A stretch of 12,474 nucleotides of DNA from FEN-1297 sp964498065 (lineage in GTDB: Bacteria > Bacteroidota > Ignavibacteria > Ignavibacteriales > Ignavibacteriaceae). The stretch covers positions 1-12,474 of the forward strand of contig CAZCFZ010000106.1 of NCBI GenBank assembly GCA_964498065.1, read 5' to 3'. The notes under the pieces are model-generated. The model saw nothing but the letters and a program-made list of their open reading frames with translations, was not told the origin of the DNA and did no database searches. The position numbers and the translations under genes were made by a program. Below, one piece after another: positions 1 through 8,148 of the stretch; the first letter of the stretch is position 1; every line of letters starts with the position of its first letter.

Positions 1-552
1 AATTGTTAATTTTAATAATTTAGTTTTAGTATTTTAATAAAATTTTCATTACATTTTCGCAGCAATTAGGACAGGGAGATATTTTGAGGGAAATAGACTT
101 GCTTAAAAATATCTTAAATTTTAATTATTCTTTAATTAAGAATTTAAGTTCTAAGATCTATTCTCATAATCACCCTAATATACTTTTTAATATAATAAAA
201 GTTGATCTATGCCTAAAAGTTATTCCAATATGTCGATATTTTTTTTCTGAAGATTATACTAAAATATAAATTCAAACCCGTTGTGTGAATTAAATAATAA
301 TATATATTAAATGAATTTTTCGATATATAAATATTTTCAAAAACGCTTTAAATTGTCACCGTGAGCGGAGTCGAACGGTGAATATAAGTCTTCGACTACG
401 CTCAGACTGACATAGGTGTCTATTATTTCACTAATTTTTAAATGATTTTTTATTTCACACAACTGCTAAATTCAATTAATAACTGATTAAAGTAAAAATA
501 TTTAATGTTGCGGGGGAAATTAATTTAATGTTTATTTTAACTTTAGGGGTAT
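1..552. other. Intergenic region without a convincing gene
   Basis: This is very AT-rich sequence ahead of the sigma-54 regulator. The only open frame of note is a 61-codon TTG-started one at 84-269, which has a purine stretch (agggag) before it. Its product, rich in Ile, Asn, Leu and Lys, matches nothing I recognise, and chance stop-free frames of this size are common at this base composition. The one structured part is the hairpin repeat at 354-412. I found no exact TAnnTTTG promoter box close to the start at 553. Confidence 0.6.
354..412. repeat. REP-like imperfect inverted repeat (hairpin)
   Basis: Two 22-nt arms (354-375 and 391-412) pair at 18 of 22 positions around a 15-nt spacer. The core 14-nt arms, tgagcggagtcgaa and ttcgactacgctca, differ from perfect pairing at one position. 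The left arm also carries its own smaller inverted repeat, caccgt...acggtg, so two alternative folds are possible. The element is clearly richer in G+C than its surroundings. Sequences with this gagcg(g/t)agtcgaa core recur as dispersed intergenic palindromes in many bacterial genomes (general knowledge, not checked here). It lies well upstream of the regulator gene and has no T-run, so it is unlikely to be a simple terminator. Confidence 0.7.
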
Positions 553-1902
553 ATGGATAGAATAAAAATACTTGTTATTGATTATGATGAATCTTCCAGG
601 CAATCATTAAAAGTATTTCTTCAAAAAGAAGAATACGAGGTTATCGAAGCATCGAACGGTAACGAGGGGATAATTTTATTTGAAAAAGAAAAGCCCGGAC
701 TGGTTATTTCGGCTTTAAAATTACCTGATATTAACGGAATTGAAATACTCAGGATTGTTAAAAAAATTGAATCAAGTATTCAGGTAATAATTATTACCGC
801 ATATTCGGATATGAATTCCACTATTCTTGCAATGCAAAACGGAGCTTATGATTATATTGAAAAACCTCTTGATATGCAGAGGTTCAAGTTCGTTATATAC
901 AAGGCTTTAGAAACGAGTTCTTTAAGTAAAAAACTTGAAATCGCTTCTATAAATCTTTCAACTGTTGAAGAGGGTAATAATTTTATTATAGGCAGATCGG
1001 CTAAAATAAAAGAAATTATTAAAAAAATCGGGAGAATTTCCGGGAATAGAGTTAATATTTTAATCCTGGGAGAAAGCGGTACGGGAAAAGAACTTATTAG
1101 CAAGGTTATTCATAATTCGGGAATCACCAAAGGCCAGCCCTTTATTGCTGTAAATTCCGCTGCTTTACCCGAAACTTTGCTGGAAACCGAATTATTCGGG
1201 CATGAAAAGGGAGCTTTTACCGGAGCAATCCGTGAGAAAAAAGGAAAGTTTGAATTAGCAGGAGAAGGAACGATATTTTTGGATGAAATAGCTGAAATAT
1301 CACCGAATCTTCAAACTAAACTGCTGAGAGTTATTCAAGAGAGGGAATTTGAAAGGGTAGGAGGTGAAGAAACCATACAGATGAAAGCCAGAATAATAGT
1401 GGCTACAAATAAAAATTTACAGGAGCTCGTCAAACAGGGTAAATTCAGAGAAGATTTATTTTACAGGATAAATGTATTTTCAATTAATGTACCTCCTTTG
1501 AGAGAAAGGAAAGAAGATATTCCTTTGCTTGTTGTACATTTCCTGCAAAAAATTAACAGAGAATTACATAAAAATGTTAGAAAGATTCCTTTTGAAGTTG
1601 TCGACCTTCTTCAGCACTATGAATGGGTAGGGAATGTAAGAGAACTGGAAAATGTTTTAATGCAGGCCGTTGTACTTGCACAAGGCGAAGCTTTGGAAAA
1701 AGAAAACATATTATCTAAAGCAAATATGATTAGAAAACATTCTAATGAAGATATTGATCTAAGCCTGAGTACATTGGAAAAAGAACACATTACCTATGTT
1801 TTGGAAAAAGTTAACTGGGATAAAAAAGAAGCAGCAAGACTTCTGCATATATCAAGGCAAACACTTTATAATAAAATTAAAGCATACTCGATTCTTCCAT
1901 AA
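553..1902 (+). CDS. NtrC-family sigma-54-dependent activator with degenerate receiver domain
   Basis: The 449-residue protein has the three-domain NtrC layout. The receiver domain is at about 4-120. The AAA+ sigma-54 interaction domain at about 144-375 has Walker A GESGTGKE (173-180), the sigma-54-contacting GAFTGA loop (220-225), Walker B TIFLDEI (240-246), an arginine-finger region FREDLFYRINVF and the sensor-2 motif GNVRELEN. A Fis-type helix-turn-helix lies at about 405-449 (KKEAARLLHISRQTLYNKI). Such proteins remodel RNA polymerase-sigma-54 from upstream enhancers. The receiver is abnormal: the phosphoacceptor position in the usual L-x-(L/S)-D motif is Ala54 (VISALKLPD), and the second residue of the acidic pair is Tyr11 (VIDYDE). 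The switch Thr82 and Lys104 remain. Canonical Asp phosphorylation therefore looks impossible. No histidine kinase lies beside it. The start has a weak tagggg Shine-Dalgarno. Family is certain; target genes are unknown. Confidence 0.95.
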   Translation: MDRIKILVIDYDESSRQSLKVFLQKEEYEVIEASNGNEGIILFEKEKPGLVISALKLPDINGIEILRIVKKIESSIQVIIITAYSDMNSTILAMQNGAYDYIEKPLDMQRFKFVIYKALETSSLSKKLEIASINLSTVEEGNNFIIGRSAKIKEIIKKIGRISGNRVNILILGESGTGKELISKVIHNSGITKGQPFIAVNSAALPETLLETELFGHEKGAFTGAIREKKGKFELAGEGTIFLDEIAEISPNLQTKLLRVIQEREFERVGGEETIQMKARIIVATNKNLQELVKQGKFREDLFYRINVFSINVPPLRERKEDIPLLVVHFLQKINRELHKNVRKIPFEVVDLLQHYEWVGNVRELENVLMQAVVLAQGEALEKENILSKANMIRKHSNEDIDLSLSTLEKEHITYVLEKVNWDKKEAARLLHISRQTLYNKIKAYSILP

Positions 1903-2012
1903 AAAATAAATGCTTTTAAATCATTAAAATAATAGGTCAACATCTATGCAGAGGAGAGGGCAAAGGGAGTTTCATAATCACTAAATAAAATGTGAGTTTA
2001 CTATAGAATTTA

Positions 2013-2046
2013 AAAAGCGAATCATCATTAAAAACGATTCGCTTTT
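2013..2046. terminator. Bidirectional intrinsic terminator between convergent genes
   Basis: An 11-bp perfect stem, aaaagcgaatc (2013-2023) with gattcgctttt (2036-2046), encloses a 12-nt loop, and the A/T tracts at its base provide a T-run on either strand. The stem can be extended by several A-T pairs with a one-base bulge. It lies between the end of the sigma-54 regulator (+) and the end of the LiaF-like gene (-), so one element can serve both transcripts. Confidence 0.8.
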
Positions 2047-2064
2047 AAATATTAAAATAAATAT

Positions 2065-3006
2065 TTACCAGCCAATCGAATATCTAACCACTTTAATTGA
2101 CGATATCCCTGAATTTACATAAATAAAAATTTTCTTTTCTGATTTATCAAAATTATCGGTACGGTAAAAATTGGAATTAATTTTTTCAAAGTCTTTAAAA
2201 TCTTTAGAAGACAATGCAGTGTGAGTCGTTATTTCACATCCGCTCGAATCCGGAACATAAACATCTACGGAAGAAGCGCCGGATTTTATATTAAGTCTTA
2301 TTAATTTACTTCTATCTCCGAGTTTAATTTTCAATGATGCTGCGCCCATTTTAACATTGATATTATGAGTTTTATACGATCTCAAATCCAGATATGCGGA
2401 TGCAGCTCCCACATCAAAATTTAGATCCCAATCAGGTAAGGAATTTAACTTAATAATTGCTTTGTTCCTGAATTTCCCATCATTAAAAGAAAACCGTTTA
2501 TGCTTCATTTCAAATTGAACAACGCTACCGCTGTCATTATTAGTTCTGGTCATCTCAAAGTTATACTTGACACCGTTGGTTACTGCCGATACTAATCCGT
2601 GGGTTGTGTCTTCGATTTTAAAAGACCCGGCACCGGCCTTAAAATCGAATTCTGCATTTTTAATTTGTCTGTTATAAGGCTCAAAATAATTGGTAGTGTC
2701 AACATCTCCGTCAACTTCAAGATGAATACCGTTGTCGTTAATAGTGAATCTATTGTCTACAAAATTAAAAGCATAATTGAAAAATCCTACGATCGCAAAA
2801 GCAAGAATAATAGCAGACACAGCGGAAAGGAAGACTTTCAATATATTATTTTTTACCAGAAATGTTATACCCCAAAGTATTAAAACTAACGGCCAATATT
2901 TCCATAGATCAGACAGATCGAAATACATTTTTCCCAGGTTGTTTAACAGTATTAATATTCCGATCGTAACAAAAAATATTCCCCAAAATACATGTTTGGA
3001 TTTCAT
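2065..3006 (-). CDS. LiaF-like membrane protein with toast-rack beta domain
   Basis: The 313-residue protein starts with hydrophobic helices at about 7-22, 36-52 and 58-82. The first two form the LiaI/LiaF-type module (GxxFxxxGxxxLLxNLG ... YWPLxLILWG). The rest is a soluble, probably extracytoplasmic, beta-rich region with five recurring turns: GAGSFKI (125), GAASAYL (200), GAASLKI (221), SGASSVDV (242) and SGISSIKV (299). This is the hallmark of the DUF2154/'toast_rack' domain of cell-wall-stress proteins. In Firmicutes, LiaF restrains an envelope-stress two-component system; the role here is inferred only. It lies 23 bp downstream of the PspC-domain gene on the same strand, so the two are probably one operon, and it ends at the shared terminator. 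Its ribosome site is weak (tgagat). No kinase or regulator gene is adjacent in the operon. Confidence 0.85.
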   Translation of the reverse strand: MKSKHVFWGIFFVTIGILILLNNLGKMYFDLSDLWKYWPLVLILWGITFLVKNNILKVFLSAVSAIILAFAIVGFFNYAFNFVDNRFTINDNGIHLEVDGDVDTTNYFEPYNRQIKNAEFDFKAGAGSFKIEDTTHGLVSAVTNGVKYNFEMTRTNNDSGSVVQFEMKHKRFSFNDGKFRNKAIIKLNSLPDWDLNFDVGAASAYLDLRSYKTHNINVKMGAASLKIKLGDRSKLIRLNIKSGASSVDVYVPDSSGCEITTHTALSSKDFKDFEKINSNFYRTDNFDKSEKKIFIYVNSGISSIKVVRYSIGW

Positions 3007-3029
3007 AATAATCTCATTGGATTAAATTT

Positions 3030-3461
3030 TTAATTTTTTTTAGCATTTATCAAAACAACTACGCCGAGAATTATTAAAATTAAAGGCCAATAATCTCCGA
3101 AATGAAATCGCGGAATAAGATTATCGGCTAAAAACATTACTCCAATAATAATTAAGACTGCACCGAGTACATTTCTTCTTCTGCCCCTTTGCTCTTCATA
3201 GGCGGCTTTATACTTTTCATCTTCTTTAACATCTTGGTTTTCGGTATTATTTTGAGATTCATTTGCTGAGGCGGCATACGGTTCTTCGGGAACAATTATC
3301 CATAAAATTATGTATGCCAATATTCCCGAACCGCCTAGAAAAAGCGAAACAATAAAAATTATACGAACTAGTGTGGGATCAATTTCAAAATATTCGGCAA
3401 GTCCTCCGGCAACACCGCCGATCATTTTTTCTTTTCTGGAGCGGTATAACTTCTTGTTCAT
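3030..3461 (-). CDS. PspC-domain protein with added LiaI/LiaF-type membrane module
   Basis: Residues 4-60 are a clear PspC domain: KLYRSRKEKMIGGVAGGLAEYF, then (E/D)DPTLVRIIFIVSLFLGGSG and a transmembrane helix ending IILWIIVPEE. A polar, acidic linker (about 61-97) follows, then a second membrane module (98-140) with the pattern GAVLIIIGVMFLADNL...YWPLILIILGVVVLI. This is the same type of module found at the N-terminus of the downstream gene product. PspC proteins take part in phage-shock/envelope-stress responses at the inner membrane; a direct regulatory role here is inferred. The start is well fixed by an exact GGGAGG Shine-Dalgarno (3473-3468) six bases before the ATG. It is the first gene of a probable two-gene operon with the LiaF-like gene. 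Confidence 0.9.
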   Translation of the reverse strand: MNKKLYRSRKEKMIGGVAGGLAEYFEIDPTLVRIIFIVSLFLGGSGILAYIILWIIVPEEPYAASANESQNNTENQDVKEDEKYKAAYEEQRGRRRNVLGAVLIIIGVMFLADNLIPRFHFGDYWPLILIILGVVVLINAKKN

Positions 3462-3598
3462 TTTTAGCCTCCCGTTATTTATTCTACTCCTGCAATATTA
3501 AGAAAATTATGGATAATCATTTTAATATTATTATCATCGGTGTTGATATTTGAATAACGGATAAAATATAGTTTTAATGGCGAATAAATTTTGTTTTT

Positions 3599-4390
3599 TT
3601 ACTTATCAACTAATTTTTTGAAAAACGCAAAATGGCTTATAATGGATTTCTCCCAATAATTTCTCGAATGATTTCCAGGACCTGTTAAAAAGACGACCGG
3701 AATATTCAATTCTTGACATTTTTTAACAAAGTTCTCATTTACTTTAAAAGAAAAATCTTGCTTTCCGCAATCTACTAAAATCGGGACTTTCCAACCGGCA
3801 ATATTTTTAAGCAGATATATATCGGAGTATTTTTTCCAAAGAGAAGTATCAGATTTCATCGGACCGAGATATTCGGGCAGTTCCCAATTTTTTGGAAATG
3901 CAGTTATATCTAATATACCGCTTGTACTACCTGCGCTTTTAAAAAAATGAGGGTGCTTTAAGAAAAGATATATTGCTCCATGTCCGCCCATACTTAACCC
4001 GGTGATAAAAATATTTTTCTTATCAATATTATACTTATTAAAAATATCCGGTACTAAATTCTTAAAAAAGAATTTTTCATACTGACTATTCTTTTTAACG
4101 GGACTGTTAATATACCATGAGTCATAAAAACCATCCGGGCAGACAATTACAAAACTGTCAGCGTCTGCATAATGCTGCAAGTTTATAATACCATTCCATT
4201 GTGCATAATTTCCGGACCATCCATGTAACATAAAAAGTAATGGATAAGCATGGGTTGAATCATAATTAGCCGGTTTAAATATTAAAGTTGTATCTGTGTG
4301 AGGAATATAAATTGCGTTTATAAAGAGAGAATCCTGTGGAAAGATTAAAATAGAATAAAATAAAATGATGGAGAAAATATATTTAAGCAT
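3599..4390 (-). CDS. Secreted alpha/beta-hydrolase, esterase D / feruloyl-esterase-like
   Basis: The 263-residue protein begins with a hydrophobic signal segment (2-17, possible cleavage near FPQ-D) with no lipobox cysteine, so it is probably periplasmic or secreted. The rest fits the alpha/beta-hydrolase esterase family (Pfam 'Esterase', as in esterase D, antigen 85 and the XynZ feruloyl esterase domain). It has an oxyanion-side HGWSG at 56-60, nucleophile elbow G-L-S133-M-G-G, a probable acid at Asp212 in DCGKQDF, and catalytic His241 in GNHSRNYW. The acyl-substrate cannot be told from sequence; carbohydrate esters or S-formylglutathione-like esters are both possible for the family, and the export signal favours an extracellular ester. 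A ggcggt motif precedes the ATG closely. It stands alone on its strand: 137 bp separate it from the pspC-type gene downstream, and a divergent nadE promoter lies on the other side. Confidence 0.85.
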   Translation of the reverse strand: MLKYIFSIILFYSILIFPQDSLFINAIYIPHTDTTLIFKPANYDSTHAYPLLFMLHGWSGNYAQWNGIINLQHYADADSFVIVCPDGFYDSWYINSPVKKNSQYEKFFFKNLVPDIFNKYNIDKKNIFITGLSMGGHGAIYLFLKHPHFFKSAGSTSGILDITAFPKNWELPEYLGPMKSDTSLWKKYSDIYLLKNIAGWKVPILVDCGKQDFSFKVNENFVKKCQELNIPVVFLTGPGNHSRNYWEKSIISHFAFFKKLVDK

Positions 4391-4482
4391 TTTACCGCCG
4401 CTAAAGTTTGTGAAATTGCATATATCAAAATAATAATATTAAAATTGAAGCGGTAGAAATATTTTATTATTCAGGTGATGTT

Positions 4483-4530
4483 TTATCTGTGCAAATCTTT
4501 GTTGTCAGTGTTATCCGTGTTCTATTTTCC
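4483..4530 (+). repeat. Degenerate short-unit repeat, copy 1 (atctgtg/atccgtg type)
   Basis: The segment is built from about 10-nt units of related sequence: atctgtgcaa, atctttgttg, tcagtgtt, atccgtgttc, followed by tatttt. A second, shorter array with the same order of units and the same tctatttt end is present on the opposite strand at 8149-8188. Both are intergenic. No open frame or known RNA fold is apparent. Confidence 0.6.
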
Positions 4531-4574
4531 CCATTCATTAGTTAAAGATAACAGTGAATGCATATTTAATTTAA

Positions 4575-4605
4575 TTGTAAAATCTTTTAACCTTTCATAT
4601 TTTTG
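4575..4605 (+). promoter_or_regulatory. Bacteroidota-type promoter for nadE
   Basis: A TTG at 4575-4577 and an exact TAnnTTTG box (TATTTTTG, 4598-4605) are separated by 20 nt, matching the -33/-7 pattern described for the primary sigma factor of Bacteroidota. Transcription would begin about 4612, giving a leader of only about 14 nt before the nadE ATG, which itself lacks a strong Shine-Dalgarno. The call is by pattern only. Confidence 0.5.
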
Positions 4606-4625
4606 TAGAAAATATTTGTGATGTT

Positions 4626-6263
4626 ATGAAAATTGCTCTATGCCAGATTGACACCATAATTGGTGATATAGTAAACAATAAAGCAAAAATATTAGACGGT
4701 TATAAAAAAGGAGTAAACGACAAGGTCGATCTTGTTATTTTTCCTGAGCTTGCTTTAGTCGGATATCCGCCGCAGGATTTAGTTGAAAAAAAAGAATTCA
4801 GACAAGCTGTTAATGAGGCTGTTCAAGAAATTGCTGCATCGACAGGTGAAATAGGAATTTTATTTGGTGCAATAACTGAAGATGATGATTTAATTGGCAC
4901 CGATATTCACAACTCCGCAATACTTTGTTATAAAGGTAAAGTTCAATTCGTTCAGCATAAAACTTTAATACCCAACTACGATGTCTTTGATGAGATGAGA
5001 TATTTTGATTCTGCAAAGCAAGTTACTGTCTTTGAATATAAAGGTGAAAAGCTTGGCATTTCTATCTGTGAAGATATCTGGAACGATGCTGATTATTGGC
5101 ACAAAAGAAGATATAGTATTGATCCTGTTAAAATATTAATTGATAAAGGTGCGACTGTTCTGATAAATATTTCTGCAAGTCCGTATTCTTACGGTAAGAG
5201 AAAAGATAGGGAAGAAATGCTTTCGGTTGTAACCAAACACGACAGCATTCCGCTTGCTTATGTCTGCTGCGTCGGTGCACAGACTGACTTAATTTTTGAC
5301 GGCGCTAGTATGTGCTTTGATAATAAAGGAAATCTGGTTTGTCTTGGCAAATCTTATAAAGAAGATTATTTAATATTCGATACCAATAAAAAATATACTC
5401 CGATTGATCATTCTGAAAAAAGTTTTGAAGAAGAAGTCTTAAATGCACTTGTTTATGGGTTAGAAGAATACTGTAGAAAACTAGGTTTTAAAAAAGTTTT
5501 GGTTGGACTTAGTGGAGGAATTGATTCTGCATTAGTAACATATATTGCTGTAAAAGCTCTCGGGAAAGAAAATGTTCATGTAATTTTAATGCCGTCAGAA
5601 TTTTCCAGCGAAGGAAGCATAAAGGATTCCGAGAAACTTATTTCAAAATTAGGCATCTCATCTGAACAAATATCGATTCAGCCTGTTGTTGATAAAACTG
5701 TTGAGATGCTTTCAAAAGCATTCAAAGAAAAACCTGCAGATGTTACAGAAGAAAATATACAGGCAAGAGTTCGCGGTATTTATTTAATGGCTGTTTCAAA
5801 TAAACATAATTATTTATTATTAGCTACCGGTAATAAATCAGAAATGGCAGTAGGATATTGTACATTGTATGGCGATATGAGCGGCGGCTTGGCAATAATT
5901 GCTGATGTTTACAAGACTGATGTTTATCGCATTGTAAATTTTATAAATAAGGATCAAGAAATTATTCCTTATGAAATTGTAAACAAACCTCCGTCTGCTG
6001 AATTAAAAATAGGGCAAAAAGATCAGGATACATTGCCGGAATATGAACTGCTGGATAAAATTTTAAGAATGTATTTGGAAGAAAATAAAGAATTAAATGA
6101 GATATCTGAAATTATAGGTGATGAAAAAGTAGTTAAAGAAGTTCTTAGACTTGTTGATGTAAATGAATTTAAAAGAAAACAAGCTGCACCTGCTTTAAGA
6201 GTTTCTAAAAAAGCTTTCGGATATGGTAGAAGATATCCTATAGTCCAGGGTTGGAGAAAGTAA
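4626..6263 (+). CDS. nadE: Glutamine-dependent NAD+ synthetase
   Basis: The enzyme makes NAD+ from deamido-NAD+, ATP and glutamine in the cytoplasm, the last step of NAD biosynthesis. The 545-residue protein has the full two-domain form. An N-terminal nitrilase-fold glutaminase (1 to about 260) carries the Glu41-Lys112-Cys148 triad (FPELALVGYP, QHKTLIPNYDVFDE, GISICEDIW). A C-terminal ammonia-using synthetase has the ATP-binding P-loop SGGIDS at 296-301, the ATGNKSEMAVGYCTLYGDMSGG segment and the closing motif KRKQAAPALRVSKKAFGYGRRYP. Length and all key residues match the shorter bacterial glutamine-dependent class, so it should be functional and needs no partner glutaminase. The start follows a candidate promoter closely and has no obvious ribosome site. 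dsbD follows after 53 bp with no terminator between them, so co-transcription is likely although the functions are unrelated. Confidence 0.97.
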   Translation: MKIALCQIDTIIGDIVNNKAKILDGYKKGVNDKVDLVIFPELALVGYPPQDLVEKKEFRQAVNEAVQEIAASTGEIGILFGAITEDDDLIGTDIHNSAILCYKGKVQFVQHKTLIPNYDVFDEMRYFDSAKQVTVFEYKGEKLGISICEDIWNDADYWHKRRYSIDPVKILIDKGATVLINISASPYSYGKRKDREEMLSVVTKHDSIPLAYVCCVGAQTDLIFDGASMCFDNKGNLVCLGKSYKEDYLIFDTNKKYTPIDHSEKSFEEEVLNALVYGLEEYCRKLGFKKVLVGLSGGIDSALVTYIAVKALGKENVHVILMPSEFSSEGSIKDSEKLISKLGISSEQISIQPVVDKTVEMLSKAFKEKPADVTEENIQARVRGIYLMAVSNKHNYLLLATGNKSEMAVGYCTLYGDMSGGLAIIADVYKTDVYRIVNFINKDQEIIPYEIVNKPPSAELKIGQKDQDTLPEYELLDKILRMYLEENKELNEISEIIGDEKVVKEVLRLVDVNEFKRKQAAPALRVSKKAFGYGRRYPIVQGWRK

Positions 6264-6316
6264 TTGAAATTGCAATTTAGTAAGATTTTGTAAATTAATA
6301 TTGAGTTATAATAAAA

Positions 6317-8104
6317 ATGAAAAAGAAATTCCGTTTTAATTTATTCTTTGTATTCTTAATCTCATTAGCTTTTGTAAGAGTTTCTCAAGCACAATTTGGT
6401 CAGAGTAAAAATATTGTACAACTAAAAACTTACAAGTCTTTTAATCAAATTTATGCGGGAAGTGAATTTAAAATTGCACTAGAAACTTCAATAAGTAACG
6501 GCTGGCATATAAATTCAAATAAGCCCCATGACAATTTCTTAATTCCAACCAAATTAACTATTGATTCAATAAAAGGATTTAAACTTGATAATGTTTACTA
6601 TCCTCAGGCTCAGGATATAAAACTTTCTTTTTCGGAGACACCTCTTTCAGTTTGGGAAGGGGAAATATTTATTGCCGGATTGATAAAAACTTCTAAAGAT
6701 TTAACGCCTGGAAATTATAATTTAATTGCAAATCTTGAATATCAATCATGCAATAATAAAACTTGCTTAGCGCCGACAACTATAGCTGATACAATCAGTA
6801 TAGAAATAGTAAACAATAAAACTGCAGTTGCAGAAATAAACCAGGATATTTTCAGTAAAATAAATCTGAATTATTCCACTACTCAAACAGTAACATCGGC
6901 AAATGATAATTCAATAACCAACGTTTTGGAACACAGCGGATTAATTTTAAGTCTTTTGTTTATTTTTATAGGCGGACTTGCTTTAAACTTAACTCCATGT
7001 GTGTATCCTTTAATCCCAATTACTATTGGTTTCTTTGGCGGACAAAGTGAAGGCAGTACCAAAAAGCTTTTTATGATGGGATTGTTTTTTGTCATTGGGA
7101 TGGCATTAACATATTCCGTTGTGGGAGTTGTTACCGCTTTAAGCGGGGCTGTGTTCGGTTCTTTAATGCAGAATCCGATAGTTATTGTTGTGATTGCTTT
7201 GATTTTTGTTGTGTTGTCTTTAAGTATGTTTGGCCTATATGAAATTCAAATGCCGAATGCTTTGGTAGCAAAAGCCGGGGGAGCTAAAGGCGGTTACTAT
7301 GGAGCTTTCTTTATGGGTTTGACTATGGGAATAGTTGCCGCTCCTTGCATCGGGCCATTTGTACTCGGGCTTGTAACTTACGTTGCAGCCAAAGCCGATC
7401 CTTTCACCGGATTCTTAATGTTCTTTGTACTAGCATTAGGATTAGGATTACCATATTTAATACTTGCAGTTTTTTCCGGTAAGATTAAAAAGCTGCCCAA
7501 ATCCGGAATCTGGATGGAGGGGGTTAAACATGTTTTTGGTTTTGTTTTATTAGGAATGGCTTTTTATTTTTTGCTTCCGCTTCTTCCTAAAAGTTTTTCC
7601 GGTTATGTTTTACCTGTCTTTTTAATAATCACCGCAGGCTATTTGCTGCTGTTTGAAAAGATAGCTGACAAAGTCAAAGGTTTTAAAATTTTCAAGATCG
7701 CTTTTTCAATTATTATTCTTGGTGTTGCAATATACGCTTTAATACCTTCCGAAAAACAATCCATCAACTGGAAAGCATACAATCCAAGTATAGCATCTGC
7801 CAATGTGCAAAACAACAAAGGTACTATTATAGATTTTTACGCTGACTGGTGCATTCCGTGTAAAGAACTTGAAGCCTCCACATTTTCTGATCCCAAAGTT
7901 ATAGCTGAATCCAAAGATTTTAATGCTTACAAAGCAAACATGACCAAATCGCTTTCTCCCGATGTCCAAGCATTAAGAGATAAATACAGCATTGTTGGTG
8001 TACCCACCGTTTTGATACTTAACTCCCAGGGAAAAGAAGTAAAAAGAATTACGGGCTACATTGATGCAAATGAATTCTTGAAGATACTGAAAGAAGTTGA
8101 TTAG
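6317..8104 (+). CDS. dsbD: Thiol:disulfide interchange protein DsbD (reductant conduit)
   Basis: The protein carries electrons from cytoplasmic thioredoxin across the inner membrane to periplasmic thiol proteins, including cytochrome c maturation partners. The 595-residue protein has the complete three-part design. A signal peptide (1-25, SQA-QF) is followed by an N-terminal immunoglobulin-like domain (about 26-165) with the redox pair Cys145/Cys150 (CNNKTC). A multi-helix membrane domain (about 205-455) carries the paired cysteines in TPCVYP (Cys228) and APCIGP (Cys344). A C-terminal thioredoxin-like domain (about 470-595) has the WCIPC site (Cys512/Cys515) and a cis-proline segment VGVPT. 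All six functional cysteines are present, so it should be active. The start has no clear Shine-Dalgarno (ttataataaaaATG). It is probably in one unit with nadE. Confidence 0.95.
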   Translation: MKKKFRFNLFFVFLISLAFVRVSQAQFGQSKNIVQLKTYKSFNQIYAGSEFKIALETSISNGWHINSNKPHDNFLIPTKLTIDSIKGFKLDNVYYPQAQDIKLSFSETPLSVWEGEIFIAGLIKTSKDLTPGNYNLIANLEYQSCNNKTCLAPTTIADTISIEIVNNKTAVAEINQDIFSKINLNYSTTQTVTSANDNSITNVLEHSGLILSLLFIFIGGLALNLTPCVYPLIPITIGFFGGQSEGSTKKLFMMGLFFVIGMALTYSVVGVVTALSGAVFGSLMQNPIVIVVIALIFVVLSLSMFGLYEIQMPNALVAKAGGAKGGYYGAFFMGLTMGIVAAPCIGPFVLGLVTYVAAKADPFTGFLMFFVLALGLGLPYLILAVFSGKIKKLPKSGIWMEGVKHVFGFVLLGMAFYFLLPLLPKSFSGYVLPVFLIITAGYLLLFEKIADKVKGFKIFKIAFSIIILGVAIYALIPSEKQSINWKAYNPSIASANVQNNKGTIIDFYADWCIPCKELEASTFSDPKVIAESKDFNAYKANMTKSLSPDVQALRDKYSIVGVPTVLILNSQGKEVKRITGYIDANEFLKILKEVD

Positions 8105-8148
8105 ACTTAAGTAATAATAATCAAAATATTTTCAAATCATTTATTTTG

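Noticed and set aside
84..269. 61-codon open frame with TTG start and an agggag stretch before it
   Set aside because: The product has low complexity, is typical of AT-rich non-coding DNA, and has no recognisable motif, signal peptide or partner gene. A chance frame is more likely.
852..1103. Minus-strand open frame inside the sigma-54 regulator gene
   Set aside because: It lies fully antisense to a well-supported gene and its product shows no family features; it is a shadow frame.
4810..5016. Minus-strand open frame inside nadE
   Set aside because: It is antisense to the conserved glutaminase domain, with no family features or ribosome site.
6267..6278. Palindrome aaattgcaattt just after nadE, as a terminator
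   Set aside because: It has no loop, only two G-C pairs and no T-run, so it does not look like an intrinsic terminator, which supports nadE-dsbD co-transcription.
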